Origin: Roseivirga pacifica
Lineage (GTDB): Bacteria; Bacteroidota; Bacteroidia; Cytophagales; Cyclobacteriaceae
Assembly: GCF_900111145.1 (NCBI RefSeq)
Contig: NZ_FOIR01000001.1
Span: forward strand, 193,501 to 257,500
DNA: 64,000 nt
Direction: 5' to 3'
The position numbers and the translations under genes were made by a program. This document shows positions 44,459-53,047 of the stretch, one piece after another. Under the pieces are notes generated by a model. It made no database searches, had not been told where the DNA came from, and saw nothing but the letters and a program-made list of their open reading frames with translations. Position 1 is the first letter of the stretch; every line of letters starts with the position of its first letter.

Positions 44459-45259
44459 TTATCGCTTTTGCTTGGTAAGCTGAGGGAGCTTTCTCAAAAC
44501 CTTGAAAATAACAGTATAAAATCTTGGTTTCAAACCAGCCTTTTTCCAAGCTATTCTATCTTCTCTATAGGACCTTATCCTTTGAGCAATTCCTTGATCG
44601 CTATTCCCGCCTGTCCTCATGTATACCAATATCTCGGGGATATACTCAACAGCAATTCGATGCTTAAGAAGAAACCTCAAGGTTAATTCATAATCACCAG
44701 AAACTTTAAAACTACTATCAAACTTTCCATAGAGATCATAAAGCTCTCTTTTAACAAAAAAAGTTGGATGCGGAATTGACCAGCCATATTTAAAACTATT
44801 AACATTAAGGCTTCTCGCCTTCCAATACCTGCTAATTTGGGTCACATCTTTTCGGTTTACATAGCATAAATCACCATAAACTGAAGCTGTATGACTGTTT
44901 TTAAAAACTTCCATCACCTTTGACAAAACTCCGTTATTTGAATAGAAGTCATCTGAATTTAGAATTCCAATAACATCCCCCGAAGCAAAGGAGATTGCTT
45001 GATTCATAGCGTCAAAAATACCGGAATCACTCCCCTCAATTAACCTCACTTTGTCCTTGTAGGACTTCAGTATATCAATAGTTCCATCGGTTGAGCCTCC
45101 GTCAAAAACTATGTGTTCATAGTCGCTATAACCTTGGTTAACCACACTATTTAGGGTATCAGCAATGGTAGCCTCGCTGTTTAAGCAAACTGTGATAATT
45201 GAAATTTTTTTCACCCTTGCCTTAGATATATGCTTCTCAAAAGAGTCTTTTTTAATCAC
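44459..45259 (-). CDS. Glycosyltransferase family 2
   Basis: A 266-residue GT-A enzyme. The N-terminal ISIITVCLNSEATIADTLNS, HIVFDGGSTDGTIDIL and ILNSDDFYSNNGVL (metal-binding Asp-Asp) are standard GT2 motifs, followed by WSIPHPTFFVKRELY and KVSGDYELTLRFL (catalytic ED-like region). The start codon is GTG at 45259; no ATG is available before motif I. The sugar donor is unknown. It is 11 bp after the epimerase gene. Confidence 0.88.
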   Translation of the reverse strand: MIKKDSFEKHISKARVKKISIITVCLNSEATIADTLNSVVNQGYSDYEHIVFDGGSTDGTIDILKSYKDKVRLIEGSDSGIFDAMNQAISFASGDVIGILNSDDFYSNNGVLSKVMEVFKNSHTASVYGDLCYVNRKDVTQISRYWKARSLNVNSFKYGWSIPHPTFFVKRELYDLYGKFDSSFKVSGDYELTLRFLLKHRIAVEYIPEILVYMRTGGNSDQGIAQRIRSYREDRIAWKKAGLKPRFYTVIFKVLRKLPQLTKQKR

Positions 45260-45270
45260 TCTTTTCTATG

Positions 45271-46236
45271 TTATCTGGTAGCATTAATTGCGGCATTAAT
45301 CCACTCATATGTTCTTTTAATGCCTTCTTCTAAAGAAACCTTTGGAGTCCAATTGAGCTTTTCTTCAATTAATCTGTTGTCCGAATTTCTTCCTCTAACT
45401 CCTTGTGGACCGTCAACATGTCTAATTGTTAGCTTCTTACCAGCAACACTCATACATATTTTAGCTAATTGATTAATACTCACCAATTCTTCTGATCCAA
45501 TATTTACCGGGCCACTAAAATCAGATTGCATAAGTTGATATACTGCTTGAACACAATCATCAATAAATAAAAATGAACGAGTTTGTTCTCCATCTCCCCA
45601 AACTTCTATTTCACCACCATCAGCGGTCATTGCAACTTTTCTTGCCAGCGCTGCCGGCACTTTCTCTTTACCGCCATCATAAGTTCCCTGTGGTCCGAAA
45701 ATATTATGAAACCGAGCTACCTTCACATCAATGGAATAATTCCGCATAAATGAAAAGTATAGTCTCTCACTAAAAAGCTTTTCCCAACCGTATTCACTAT
45801 CCGGCTGTGCTGGATAAACCGACTCCTCTACGCAGTTAGGGTTATCAGAATCCATTTGATTGTATTCTGGATATACACAGGCTGAAGAAGAATAAAAAAC
45901 TCGTTTAACTCCATGATTTACAGAAGACTTCAAAACATTCAAGTTTATTAGAGCAGAGTTATGCATTACATCAGCATCATTGTCTCCAGTAAACAAATAC
46001 CCAGCTCCGCCCATATCTGCGGCCAACTGATAAACCTCATCAATACCACCTTCAAATAATGACTCTACTAAGGCTGGATCTCGCAAGTCCCCAACTACAA
46101 AGTCATCAGCACCGGACCTTGAAAATTCTGGAAGTTTCAAATCCACTCCCTTAACGTAATACCCTTGTTTTTTTAGAAAAACAACCAGATGGCCACCAAT
46201 AAAGCCCCCTGCACCAGTTACAATAGCTCTTTTCAT
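45271..46236 (-). CDS. GDP-mannose 3,5-epimerase-like NAD-dependent epimerase
   Basis: A 321-residue extended SDR; the ATG at 46236 (MKRAIVTGAGGFIGGHL) is preferred over an upstream in-frame TTG. Diagnostic pieces for GDP-mannose 3,5-epimerase: ADMGGAGYLFTGDNDADVMH, SSSACVYPE, YGWEKLFSERL (catalytic Tyr/Lys), FHNIFGPQGTYDGGKEKVPA, WGDGEQTRSFLFIDD and GPQGVRGRNSDN. The enzyme converts GDP-D-mannose to GDP-L-galactose or GDP-L-gulose. GDP-L-fucose synthase is related but lacks this exact motif set. Confidence 0.85.
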   Translation of the reverse strand: MKRAIVTGAGGFIGGHLVVFLKKQGYYVKGVDLKLPEFSRSGADDFVVGDLRDPALVESLFEGGIDEVYQLAADMGGAGYLFTGDNDADVMHNSALINLNVLKSSVNHGVKRVFYSSSACVYPEYNQMDSDNPNCVEESVYPAQPDSEYGWEKLFSERLYFSFMRNYSIDVKVARFHNIFGPQGTYDGGKEKVPAALARKVAMTADGGEIEVWGDGEQTRSFLFIDDCVQAVYQLMQSDFSGPVNIGSEELVSINQLAKICMSVAGKKLTIRHVDGPQGVRGRNSDNRLIEEKLNWTPKVSLEEGIKRTYEWINAAINATR

Positions 46237-46471
46237 TCCCAAATTTTAAATTCATCCCTTAGAATAAATGCTCATGAAGTTTGTATGGCTATTGTTGATA
46301 TAACACCCAACTACGGATAGAGAATCTACTGATTGAGTCGAATTTGATAGGCGCAAAGAAAATAAAGATTAAGACCTAGAAAAATATTAAACGACAAAAA
46401 AACGACTATTTAGAACATTATTTAATATGCACACACCCTACATCCAAAATTGATCACTCCTATTTATTAAA
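46237..46471. promoter_or_regulatory. Divergent promoter region in the glycan locus
   Basis: A 235-bp AT-rich gap between the minus-strand epimerase block and the plus-strand glycosyltransferase block. Both transcripts must start here. I saw no exact TAnnTTTG; TAAAATTTG directly before the epimerase has one extra base. Confidence 0.4.
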
Positions 46472-47554
46472 TTGCGCCTACAAGTGAGTAACGGTAAGTG
46501 GCATATAATCTGCGAGAAAGACGTTGGTCTGTTTTCTCTGGTTCAACAAGTAATAAGCCATATACCACTTGCACTTGAGCAAGAGAGAAAACCAGTGGCA
46601 TTATACAGAACCAAATGTTGTTACTGGACAGCCGAAGGCTATATGGATGCCACCAATGTTTGGGAATACTATTTTGAACCAATTATTGCCGATCAACCCT
46701 CTTCCAAGCTACCTGAATCAATAGTAGAACATATAAATTCTCATTTCCCACACTTTGAATATCCTGGCTACTATTTCAACGAGAATGTTTTTGTAACCAA
46801 TAACTTTGGCAACCACAGAGCTTTTAAAGGTAAAACCCTAACAATACCACATAAGTGGAATGATCCAGATCAGGAATTAAGAGAAAAGGCAAGCAAAATC
46901 ATCCAAAAGCATGTACGGCCGAGATTGTACATTAATGAAAGAGTAAATTCCTTTATAGACAGCCAAATGAAAGGGCATAAAGTGATTGGGGTTCACATGA
47001 GAGCTACAGATGTATCAGATGACAACGAACATAATATTCATCGCAGGGGCTCCTACAGTTTTCAATCTTATATTGAACATATTCAGAAACAATTGAGTAG
47101 ATTTTCTGGTGCTAAAATTTTCGTGGCTACGGACTCAGAAAAGGCTCTAAACGGACTCATTCAACACTTTGGTGAAAAGGTAATATATACCAGTAGTATC
47201 TTTCATACATCGGAAAATTTGACCGGGACAGGGCCATCGGGCTGGGTAATTCCTGGGTACCTAGCAAATGACTCTCAAAAGGCTGCTAAAAATGGTGAAG
47301 AGGCTGTGATTGACTATTTGCTCTTGAGCGAATGCCATTATTTAATCCATAACGGTTCTGGGTTAGCAAGAACTGCTCTTTTGAAAAATCCACACCTGGC
47401 TCATACAAACATCCATTCCAAATCCACCTACATCAACACCCTTTTCAATCTACGGAACGGTGAACTTTTTAAGTTTCTTAAATTCTCTTACCAGCACGCC
47501 CTTCACAACCTTAAAAAGCCAATAAAGCGACTTGTAAAGTGGGATAAGCAATGA
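46472..47554 (+). CDS. Fucosyltransferase-like glycosyltransferase (paralogue 1)
   Basis: A 360-residue protein from a TTG start at 46472 (a GTG at 46484 is the alternative; an in-frame stop at 46451 limits any extension). The central VIGVHMRATDVSDD matches the HxRxxD donor-binding motif of GDP-fucose-dependent GT-B enzymes (GT23/NodZ-like superfamily), followed by KIFVATDSEKAL. The N-terminal half contains TNVWEYYFEP, also found in the two paralogues at 47.6 and 49.5 kb. The sugar is probably L-fucose or, given the adjacent epimerase, L-galactose/L-gulose (inference). It overlaps the next gene by 4 bp (ATGA). Confidence 0.75.
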   Translation: MRLQVSNGKWHIICEKDVGLFSLVQQVISHIPLALEQERKPVALYRTKCCYWTAEGYMDATNVWEYYFEPIIADQPSSKLPESIVEHINSHFPHFEYPGYYFNENVFVTNNFGNHRAFKGKTLTIPHKWNDPDQELREKASKIIQKHVRPRLYINERVNSFIDSQMKGHKVIGVHMRATDVSDDNEHNIHRRGSYSFQSYIEHIQKQLSRFSGAKIFVATDSEKALNGLIQHFGEKVIYTSSIFHTSENLTGTGPSGWVIPGYLANDSQKAAKNGEEAVIDYLLLSECHYLIHNGSGLARTALLKNPHLAHTNIHSKSTYINTLFNLRNGELFKFLKFSYQHALHNLKKPIKRLVKWDKQ

Positions 47555-48648
47555 AAAGAGAAGAACTACTTTTTTGGAAAGGTAAGGCACGCAATGGCTT
47601 TCTTATTATTCAAAACCATGATCTCCACGCAGGTTATGGAGCACTTTTGCTTTATGCGTTGAATGGTATTCGGAAAGCTGAGTCTATTAATGCAATTCCC
47701 ATTATAGATTTCAATGAGAAAAGCTGCCCATATTTTTATGACGCCAAATGGGGAACCAATATTTGGGAATATTTTTTTGAGAAAGTGAGCTCTCATACCC
47801 TTCAGGAAATAAATGACTGGATAAAGGAAGGTATACTTTCTGGTCAGGAAGTTCATTTCATTAGTTCGGCAGAGGCAGCTCAAACTCATCAGTATGACCC
47901 TGAGCGTCTAGCCACCTTTTGGGCATGGGAAACTCCAATAAACAAGGTGTCATGGATGAAAGAAAAGAGAGCGCTTGGAAGGAGATATGTTCAGGAATAT
48001 ATTCGACCCAAAGAGCACATCCTTAAAAAGGTTGAGAGCATTATTGCCACTCAATTCAAAGCCTCATTTATCATTGGATTGCATATTAGAGGGTCCGACT
48101 TTGCCTATGCAAAACCAACTCCCATTCAAGCATACTTTGAAGAGGTTGACAGACTCGTTGATGAGAGAAACGACAAAGACTATCAGATTTATGTAGCTAC
48201 AGACCAAAGTCAGTATTTAGATGAATTCGAGAAGCGGTACTCAGGCAAAGTGATTTATCTAAACGCGGTTAGATCGGACAACCATATTGCTCCATTTCGC
48301 TTTGAAGAAATTAGTGGCTATCAGAAAGGAGAAGAAGTGCTATTGGATATACTGCTGCTTTCTAAATGTCAGCAAATTTTGAAAGGGGCTGCGGCAACAG
48401 GCGAACTGGCACTGTGGTTTTGTAATCATAATAACATCACAGATTTCGCTCTACAAAGTGAATTCAACAAAAAAAAGTATAGCGAACTGGAGAGCACTTA
48501 TTCCCAATTGAATGTCGGAAACAAAAGTAAGACGAGCAGAAAAACTCAAATTCTGCGAGAAAGGATTATCAGAAGGTTTATCGAGTCAAAAATTGGTAAA
48601 GTAATTTACTACAGATCGACTTTAGCAAGAAAAATACTAAAACATTGA
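47551..48648 (+). CDS. Fucosyltransferase-like glycosyltransferase (paralogue 2)
   Basis: A 365-residue paralogue of the neighbours. Shared blocks: HAGYGALLLYALNGIRKAE near residue 30, TNIWEYFFEKV, FIIGLHIRGSDFAYAKPTPI (HxRxxD motif), YQIYVATDQSQYLDEFEKRY and KGEEVLLDILLLSKCQQILK. It is about 40% like paralogue 3 over the C-terminal half by eye. No signal peptide or membrane segment is seen, so it should work at the cytoplasmic face. The stop is shared with the TTG start of the FkbM gene. Confidence 0.78.
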   Translation: MKREELLFWKGKARNGFLIIQNHDLHAGYGALLLYALNGIRKAESINAIPIIDFNEKSCPYFYDAKWGTNIWEYFFEKVSSHTLQEINDWIKEGILSGQEVHFISSAEAAQTHQYDPERLATFWAWETPINKVSWMKEKRALGRRYVQEYIRPKEHILKKVESIIATQFKASFIIGLHIRGSDFAYAKPTPIQAYFEEVDRLVDERNDKDYQIYVATDQSQYLDEFEKRYSGKVIYLNAVRSDNHIAPFRFEEISGYQKGEEVLLDILLLSKCQQILKGAAATGELALWFCNHNNITDFALQSEFNKKKYSELESTYSQLNVGNKSKTSRKTQILRERIIRRFIESKIGKVIYYRSTLARKILKH

Positions 48649-49490
48649 GCAAGGCAAAATCCGATTCTATTTGGCAAAAACTCTTAAGGCATCTGCTCAG
48701 ATTTATATATCCACTCGAGTTGAGAGAAAAGCTATCATATAGACTGCAAGGTCTTTTTCCTGACCTAGGGGAGCATAATATTTCTTTTGAATTCAATAGA
48801 TCCTTGCGATTCGACCTTTCAAAAAAAGACATTGGTCATATTCCAATTATATACAATGGCTTCTATGAGAAGGAGGTTACCAAGGTGGTTTTAAAACTTG
48901 CTAAGCAAGGGGGAGTTCTTATAGACGTAGGTGCCAACTATGGTTACTTCTCATGCATTTGGGCTGCCCAAAACAAAAAAAATCAGGTACATGCATTTGA
49001 GGCATCTTCACTAAACATAGCCCCTCTCAAAAATAACATTGACAAGAACAAACTGACTAATCAGGTCAATATAGTCCCATATGCACTGGGTAGAGAAAAA
49101 GGAATATTGAACTTTTGTCATGAAAGAGAGAAGCAACAAACTGGGTGGGGTGGTTTTACACTTAATAAAGATAGAGAATCTGAGATGGTAGAAGTTCAAA
49201 CACTTGATACTTACGCTCAACTGAATAATATCTCGAATATTGATTTACTGAAGATAGATACAGAAGGAGCCGATACATGGGTACTTCAGGGAGCCATTCA
49301 GCTTATAAAAAAACAACGGATTAAGCATATTTTCTTTGAACATAATCTACCAAGAATGTCGCTTCTCAAAATTAACCCTAGTACCGCAAAAGACTTCCTG
49401 GAAGAAAATGGATATATAGTAGAAAATATCTCAGAAATGGAATATTACGCTTACCCAAAAGAGAGCCTAATAAAACTTGAAAAGCATTGA
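48645..49490 (+). CDS. FkbM-family methyltransferase
   Basis: A 281-residue SAM methyltransferase. Motif I is VLIDVGANYGYFSCIWAAQN near residue 90, followed by HAFEASSLNIAPLKNNI, and the FkbM signature NIDLLKIDTEGADTWVLQGA near 200. The start is TTG at 48645, inside the TTGA that ends the previous gene; no ATG exists before motif I. It separates two fucosyltransferase-like genes and probably O-methylates a sugar added by one of them (inference). Confidence 0.87.
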   Translation: MSKAKSDSIWQKLLRHLLRFIYPLELREKLSYRLQGLFPDLGEHNISFEFNRSLRFDLSKKDIGHIPIIYNGFYEKEVTKVVLKLAKQGGVLIDVGANYGYFSCIWAAQNKKNQVHAFEASSLNIAPLKNNIDKNKLTNQVNIVPYALGREKGILNFCHEREKQQTGWGGFTLNKDRESEMVEVQTLDTYAQLNNISNIDLLKIDTEGADTWVLQGAIQLIKKQRIKHIFFEHNLPRMSLLKINPSTAKDFLEENGYIVENISEMEYYAYPKESLIKLEKH

Positions 49491-50596
49491 TTGAAGAAAT
49501 ACTAAAATCATACAAAAAAATACACCCCATTCAAATCAATATGGAAGGAGCCGGGTTTGGGGCAATAATTCTAGTCACAATCAATCAATTGCGATACTGC
49601 GAACGTGAAAATCTTTATCCGATTGTTTGTTATACAACTGAATGCAAGAATGCTTTTCTAGACCCAACGATGTGTGGAGAGCTTTGGGAACAATATTTTG
49701 AACCAGTAATGCCCCTGTCTTATGGAAAGTTCAGAGAAATATCAAATCAGATTGATTTAACTAAACACCTAGTAAAACTAAGTTCAGCGGAGGCCATAAA
49801 GGTATCCGAAGAAGATCCTGATAGTGTCTATTCCTTCCCCTTCGGGAAATGGCGTTCCCAATATCTTGGAGATCTAGATCTTTGGTATGCTAAGGAAAGG
49901 AAAAAAGGGAGAGAAACAATTGGAAAATACATCAAACCTAAACCTCATATTCTTCAAAAAGTAGATTCATTTTATAAGCAGCATTTTTCAAACAGCTTTG
50001 TTTTAGGAGTGCATATCAGAGGTACCGATTTGCATTATGCCCCAGCGGTAAGTCCCGCAGAATACTTCCCTCATATCGATAAGCAGATAGAAAAAGAGCC
50101 CGGTCTTAAAATTTTCCTGGCCACTGATCAGGCACAGTATATTCCTGTCTTCGAAAAGCGATATGGAGATAAAGTGGTCTGTTCAGACTCCTTCAGATCT
50201 GATAATGAAGTTGCACCTTTTCAGCGGACGGAGCTGAGTCCTTACAAAAAAGGGGAAGATGTATTGCTAGACATCCTGTTATTGTCAAAAGCCGATTTCC
50301 TGATCAAAGGAAGTTCCAATGTGGGGGAAATGGCCATGTACTTCAACACTAATCTAGAATGTCTTGATCTGGGTTACAAAAAGCAAAAAGCCTTTGGACA
50401 GTCTTACGACAAAGATTGGGATAACCACACCAATCCGCCTGCCTGGCAGCTTATCAGTAAAAGGGGTCTTGATCGGATTGCCAAAGACACAGATTCGCAA
50501 AGCCTTCGGCAGCTTATTTGGTATAAGACCAGAGGAAAAGCCAAAAGCCTTCGAATGTATCTGGGAAAAATCAAGCAGCGAATTCTGAGTTCCTAA
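49487..50596 (+). CDS. Fucosyltransferase-like glycosyltransferase (paralogue 3)
   Basis: A 369-residue protein, TTG start at 49487 again inside a TTGA overlap with the previous stop. Blocks shared with paralogue 2: EGAGFGAIILVTINQLRYCE, VLGVHIRGTDLHYAPAVSPA (HxRxxD), KIFLATDQAQYIPVFEKRY, FRSDNEVAPFQRTELSPYKK and GEDVLLDILLLSKADFLIKG. It ends the plus-strand block; its TAA overlaps the stop of the convergent SGNH gene (CTAA). Confidence 0.78.
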   Translation: MIEEILKSYKKIHPIQINMEGAGFGAIILVTINQLRYCERENLYPIVCYTTECKNAFLDPTMCGELWEQYFEPVMPLSYGKFREISNQIDLTKHLVKLSSAEAIKVSEEDPDSVYSFPFGKWRSQYLGDLDLWYAKERKKGRETIGKYIKPKPHILQKVDSFYKQHFSNSFVLGVHIRGTDLHYAPAVSPAEYFPHIDKQIEKEPGLKIFLATDQAQYIPVFEKRYGDKVVCSDSFRSDNEVAPFQRTELSPYKKGEDVLLDILLLSKADFLIKGSSNVGEMAMYFNTNLECLDLGYKKQKAFGQSYDKDWDNHTNPPAWQLISKRGLDRIAKDTDSQSLRQLIWYKTRGKAKSLRMYLGKIKQRILSS

Positions 50597-51552
50597 CGCT
50601 CCGTCTTGAGGAGGTCTTTCAAATCCTGACTGAGCTTCTTTGTAAATATTTCAGCTCCTTTACTGCTCATGTGTACATGGTCAGCAAAGTTCTCTTTTGA
50701 GTAAGATAAAGAGTCATCAGCATAGTCTAAAAAAGGGATTTTGTTTTTCTGAGCGAGCCCTTTCAAGATGTCTAAAATCTGTGGATCATTGTGAAAGTAC
50801 GGTTTTGCCTCATAATAGATTGGTGGATATGCCAACACTATTTCGATCCCATCATCCTTGCACGACTGAATGTAGTTGTCCATCAATTCAATCAATTTAT
50901 CACTAATAGCAAGGCTTGTTCCATCAGGGAATTCTTTTTTGAATTTTTCAAAAATCACATTGTTCCAATCGAAATGAGTCTTTGGAAAACCTTTATAAGC
51001 TTCTTCGTTGGAGACACCACTCATTCCAAAAAAACTGGATATTCCCCCTTTAATTTCATTGGGAAACCCAGAATATTTGAAGTAAGGCAAATAGTAATCT
51101 ATTTTATCAAAGCCCTTAATATCTCTGGTTGTCGCCCTTACTAGACTATCATTAAGATAGGGCGCAAACTTAATTCGTTCATACAAACCATCTTCCTCCT
51201 CGAACATCCCATTGCCAACAATATGTACAATGTATTTTGGCTTTTGGTTATGCTGTCTGTAGAGGTCATAAATCATCTTTTGAATTCTGAATCCCGTACC
51301 ATTTTGGCCAAGGTTATATGAGTCAACTGACAGTACAGAATCCATGATCTCTGGGTCTATATGCCTTCTTGCTCTGGAGTTGCCAATGATGATCAAGTCG
51401 GCATTAATACTTCCGCTGAAAATTCCTGTCATACTCTGAAATAGCAGCGCATTACTCTTTCTTAGTCCGGCTGTAACGCAGAAATCGGCAAGAGTTAATA
51501 CACCAGCAGTGAGCAATAATAAGATCAGAAAATGCTTTAAAAACCGTCTCAT
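50593..51552 (-). CDS. SGNH-hydrolase-like partner of the MBOAT acyltransferase
   Basis: A 319-residue protein with an N-terminal membrane anchor (FLKHFLILLLLTAGVLTLAD). The block-I serine motif is replaced by the AlgX/DltD-like IIIGNSRARRHIDPEIM, and the C-terminal block V is FADHVHMSSKGAEIFTKKL with its Asp and His. It lies 6 bp after the MBOAT gene, the usual pairing for extracytoplasmic O-acylation of polysaccharides. It is likely to transfer acetyl groups onto the exported glycan. Confidence 0.8.
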   Translation of the reverse strand: MRRFLKHFLILLLLTAGVLTLADFCVTAGLRKSNALLFQSMTGIFSGSINADLIIIGNSRARRHIDPEIMDSVLSVDSYNLGQNGTGFRIQKMIYDLYRQHNQKPKYIVHIVGNGMFEEEDGLYERIKFAPYLNDSLVRATTRDIKGFDKIDYYLPYFKYSGFPNEIKGGISSFFGMSGVSNEEAYKGFPKTHFDWNNVIFEKFKKEFPDGTSLAISDKLIELMDNYIQSCKDDGIEIVLAYPPIYYEAKPYFHNDPQILDILKGLAQKNKIPFLDYADDSLSYSKENFADHVHMSSKGAEIFTKKLSQDLKDLLKTER

Positions 51553-51558
51553 ACTCTC

Positions 51559-52995
51559 TCAGAATTGGAAATACATGAATGCCTGACTTTCACCTCTAAA
51601 ACTTACAATGATTAGAATAAGACCTAAATAGATCGCCCATCTCCAAAGCCTGGAATACCTAGATAAGACTTCTAAACCATGAAGCCTTTCACGACTTAAC
51701 CACTCGACTAAAAACAAACCTCCTATTAATGGGATGAAGGCTTTGCTTTCATAAATCTGGATGCGCCTAAATATGGATTCGGAAAACATATTTTCGATAT
51801 AAACCCATGCATCACCTAAATTCTCTGCCCTGAAAATGATCAGGAGGAAACTCAAAAGAGCGAAAGTGAAACCCATTTGAAGTAGCTCCTTAAGAGAAGG
51901 AAGGTATCTCCCCTGCGCAACTACATCGAGATTTCTGCGATGATTTCCGATAAGCATAATTACTATAAAGCAGCAGGCATGCAGGCCTCCCCATAACACA
52001 TAGGTCCATTTTGCTCCATGCCACAACCCGCTCACAAGAAAGATCACCAATATGTTCCGCACATTTTGCCAGAGGCTTCCATGACTTCCTCCAAGTGGAA
52101 TATAGACGTAATCTCTGAACCATGTGGATAGAGAAATGTGCCACCTGCGCCAAAATTCGGCTGTGTCACGAGAAAAATAAGGATAGAGAAAATTGGGCTT
52201 AAGATCGAATCCAAATAAGCGAGCTGTGCCAATGGCAATATCTGAATACCCGGAAAAGTCACCATAAACCTGAATGGCAAAAAAGATTGCCCCTAGGGCT
52301 AGGGTACTTCCATTCAAGTCAGATGCATGATTGAAAATAGGATCTACAATGCCTGCACAATTATCTGCAATAACAACTTTCTTGAATAGTCCCCAGAGAA
52401 TTTGCCGCATTCCATCAACCGCCTTATCATACGAAAAGACTCTTCTTTTATAGAATTGAGGCAGCAGATTAGTTGCTCTTTCAATGGGACCAGCTACCAG
52501 TTGAGGAAAGAAACTCACATAAGCAAAAAAAGATATTAAGTCTTCGGAAGGCTCCAGTTTCCTTCGGTACACATCAATTGAATAGCTTAAGGTCTGAAAA
52601 GTATAAAAGCTGATGCCTACCGGAAGCACTATATTCAGAAGCAGGGGATCGAGGGGTTTTCCCAGCAAAGTGAAGGCCTCAGCAAAACTCTTCGAAAAAA
52701 AATCGAAGTATTTAAATACACCCAATAAGCCAATATTTATGGAAATACTAGCCCACAACAGTGTCTTTCTTTTCTTTAAATCGGCTGTTTCATACAGGCC
52801 TTTGGCCACCAAATAATCAACCCCAGAACTGAAAATTATAAGTGCCAAAAAACGCCAGTCCCACCATCCATAGAAGATATAACTGACTACAATCAAAAAG
52901 GCATTCTGAAGCTTCAGGCTCCTGCTTGATAATGACCAATAGACGGCAAAGACTACGGGTAGGAATACAGCAAATTCTAAAGAGTCGAATAACAT
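51559..52995 (-). CDS. MBOAT-family O-acyltransferase (AlgI/DltB-like)
   Basis: A 478-residue polytopic membrane protein with about 11 hydrophobic segments. The MBOAT signatures are FFPQLVAGPIERATNLLPQF near residue 165, EFWRRWHISLSTWFRDYVYI near 285 and the active-site His in LVSGLWHGAKWTYVLWG near 325. Such proteins move acyl (usually acetyl) groups across the inner membrane for O-acetylation of polysaccharides. The pair with the SGNH gene indicates acylation of the glycan made by this locus. Confidence 0.93.
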   Translation of the reverse strand: MLFDSLEFAVFLPVVFAVYWSLSSRSLKLQNAFLIVVSYIFYGWWDWRFLALIIFSSGVDYLVAKGLYETADLKKRKTLLWASISINIGLLGVFKYFDFFSKSFAEAFTLLGKPLDPLLLNIVLPVGISFYTFQTLSYSIDVYRRKLEPSEDLISFFAYVSFFPQLVAGPIERATNLLPQFYKRRVFSYDKAVDGMRQILWGLFKKVVIADNCAGIVDPIFNHASDLNGSTLALGAIFFAIQVYGDFSGYSDIAIGTARLFGFDLKPNFLYPYFSRDTAEFWRRWHISLSTWFRDYVYIPLGGSHGSLWQNVRNILVIFLVSGLWHGAKWTYVLWGGLHACCFIVIMLIGNHRRNLDVVAQGRYLPSLKELLQMGFTFALLSFLLIIFRAENLGDAWVYIENMFSESIFRRIQIYESKAFIPLIGGLFLVEWLSRERLHGLEVLSRYSRLWRWAIYLGLILIIVSFRGESQAFMYFQF

Positions 52996-53047
52996 TATTG
53001 CTAATTAAAATATTGAGTATACACTAATCTAATCACCATCAAAAAGC

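Noticed and set aside
45271-46236. GDP-L-fucose synthase for the epimerase gene
   Set aside because: The GGKEKVPA, WGDGEQTRSF and GVRGRNSDN motifs fit GDP-mannose 3,5-epimerase better, and no GDP-mannose dehydratase is nearby.
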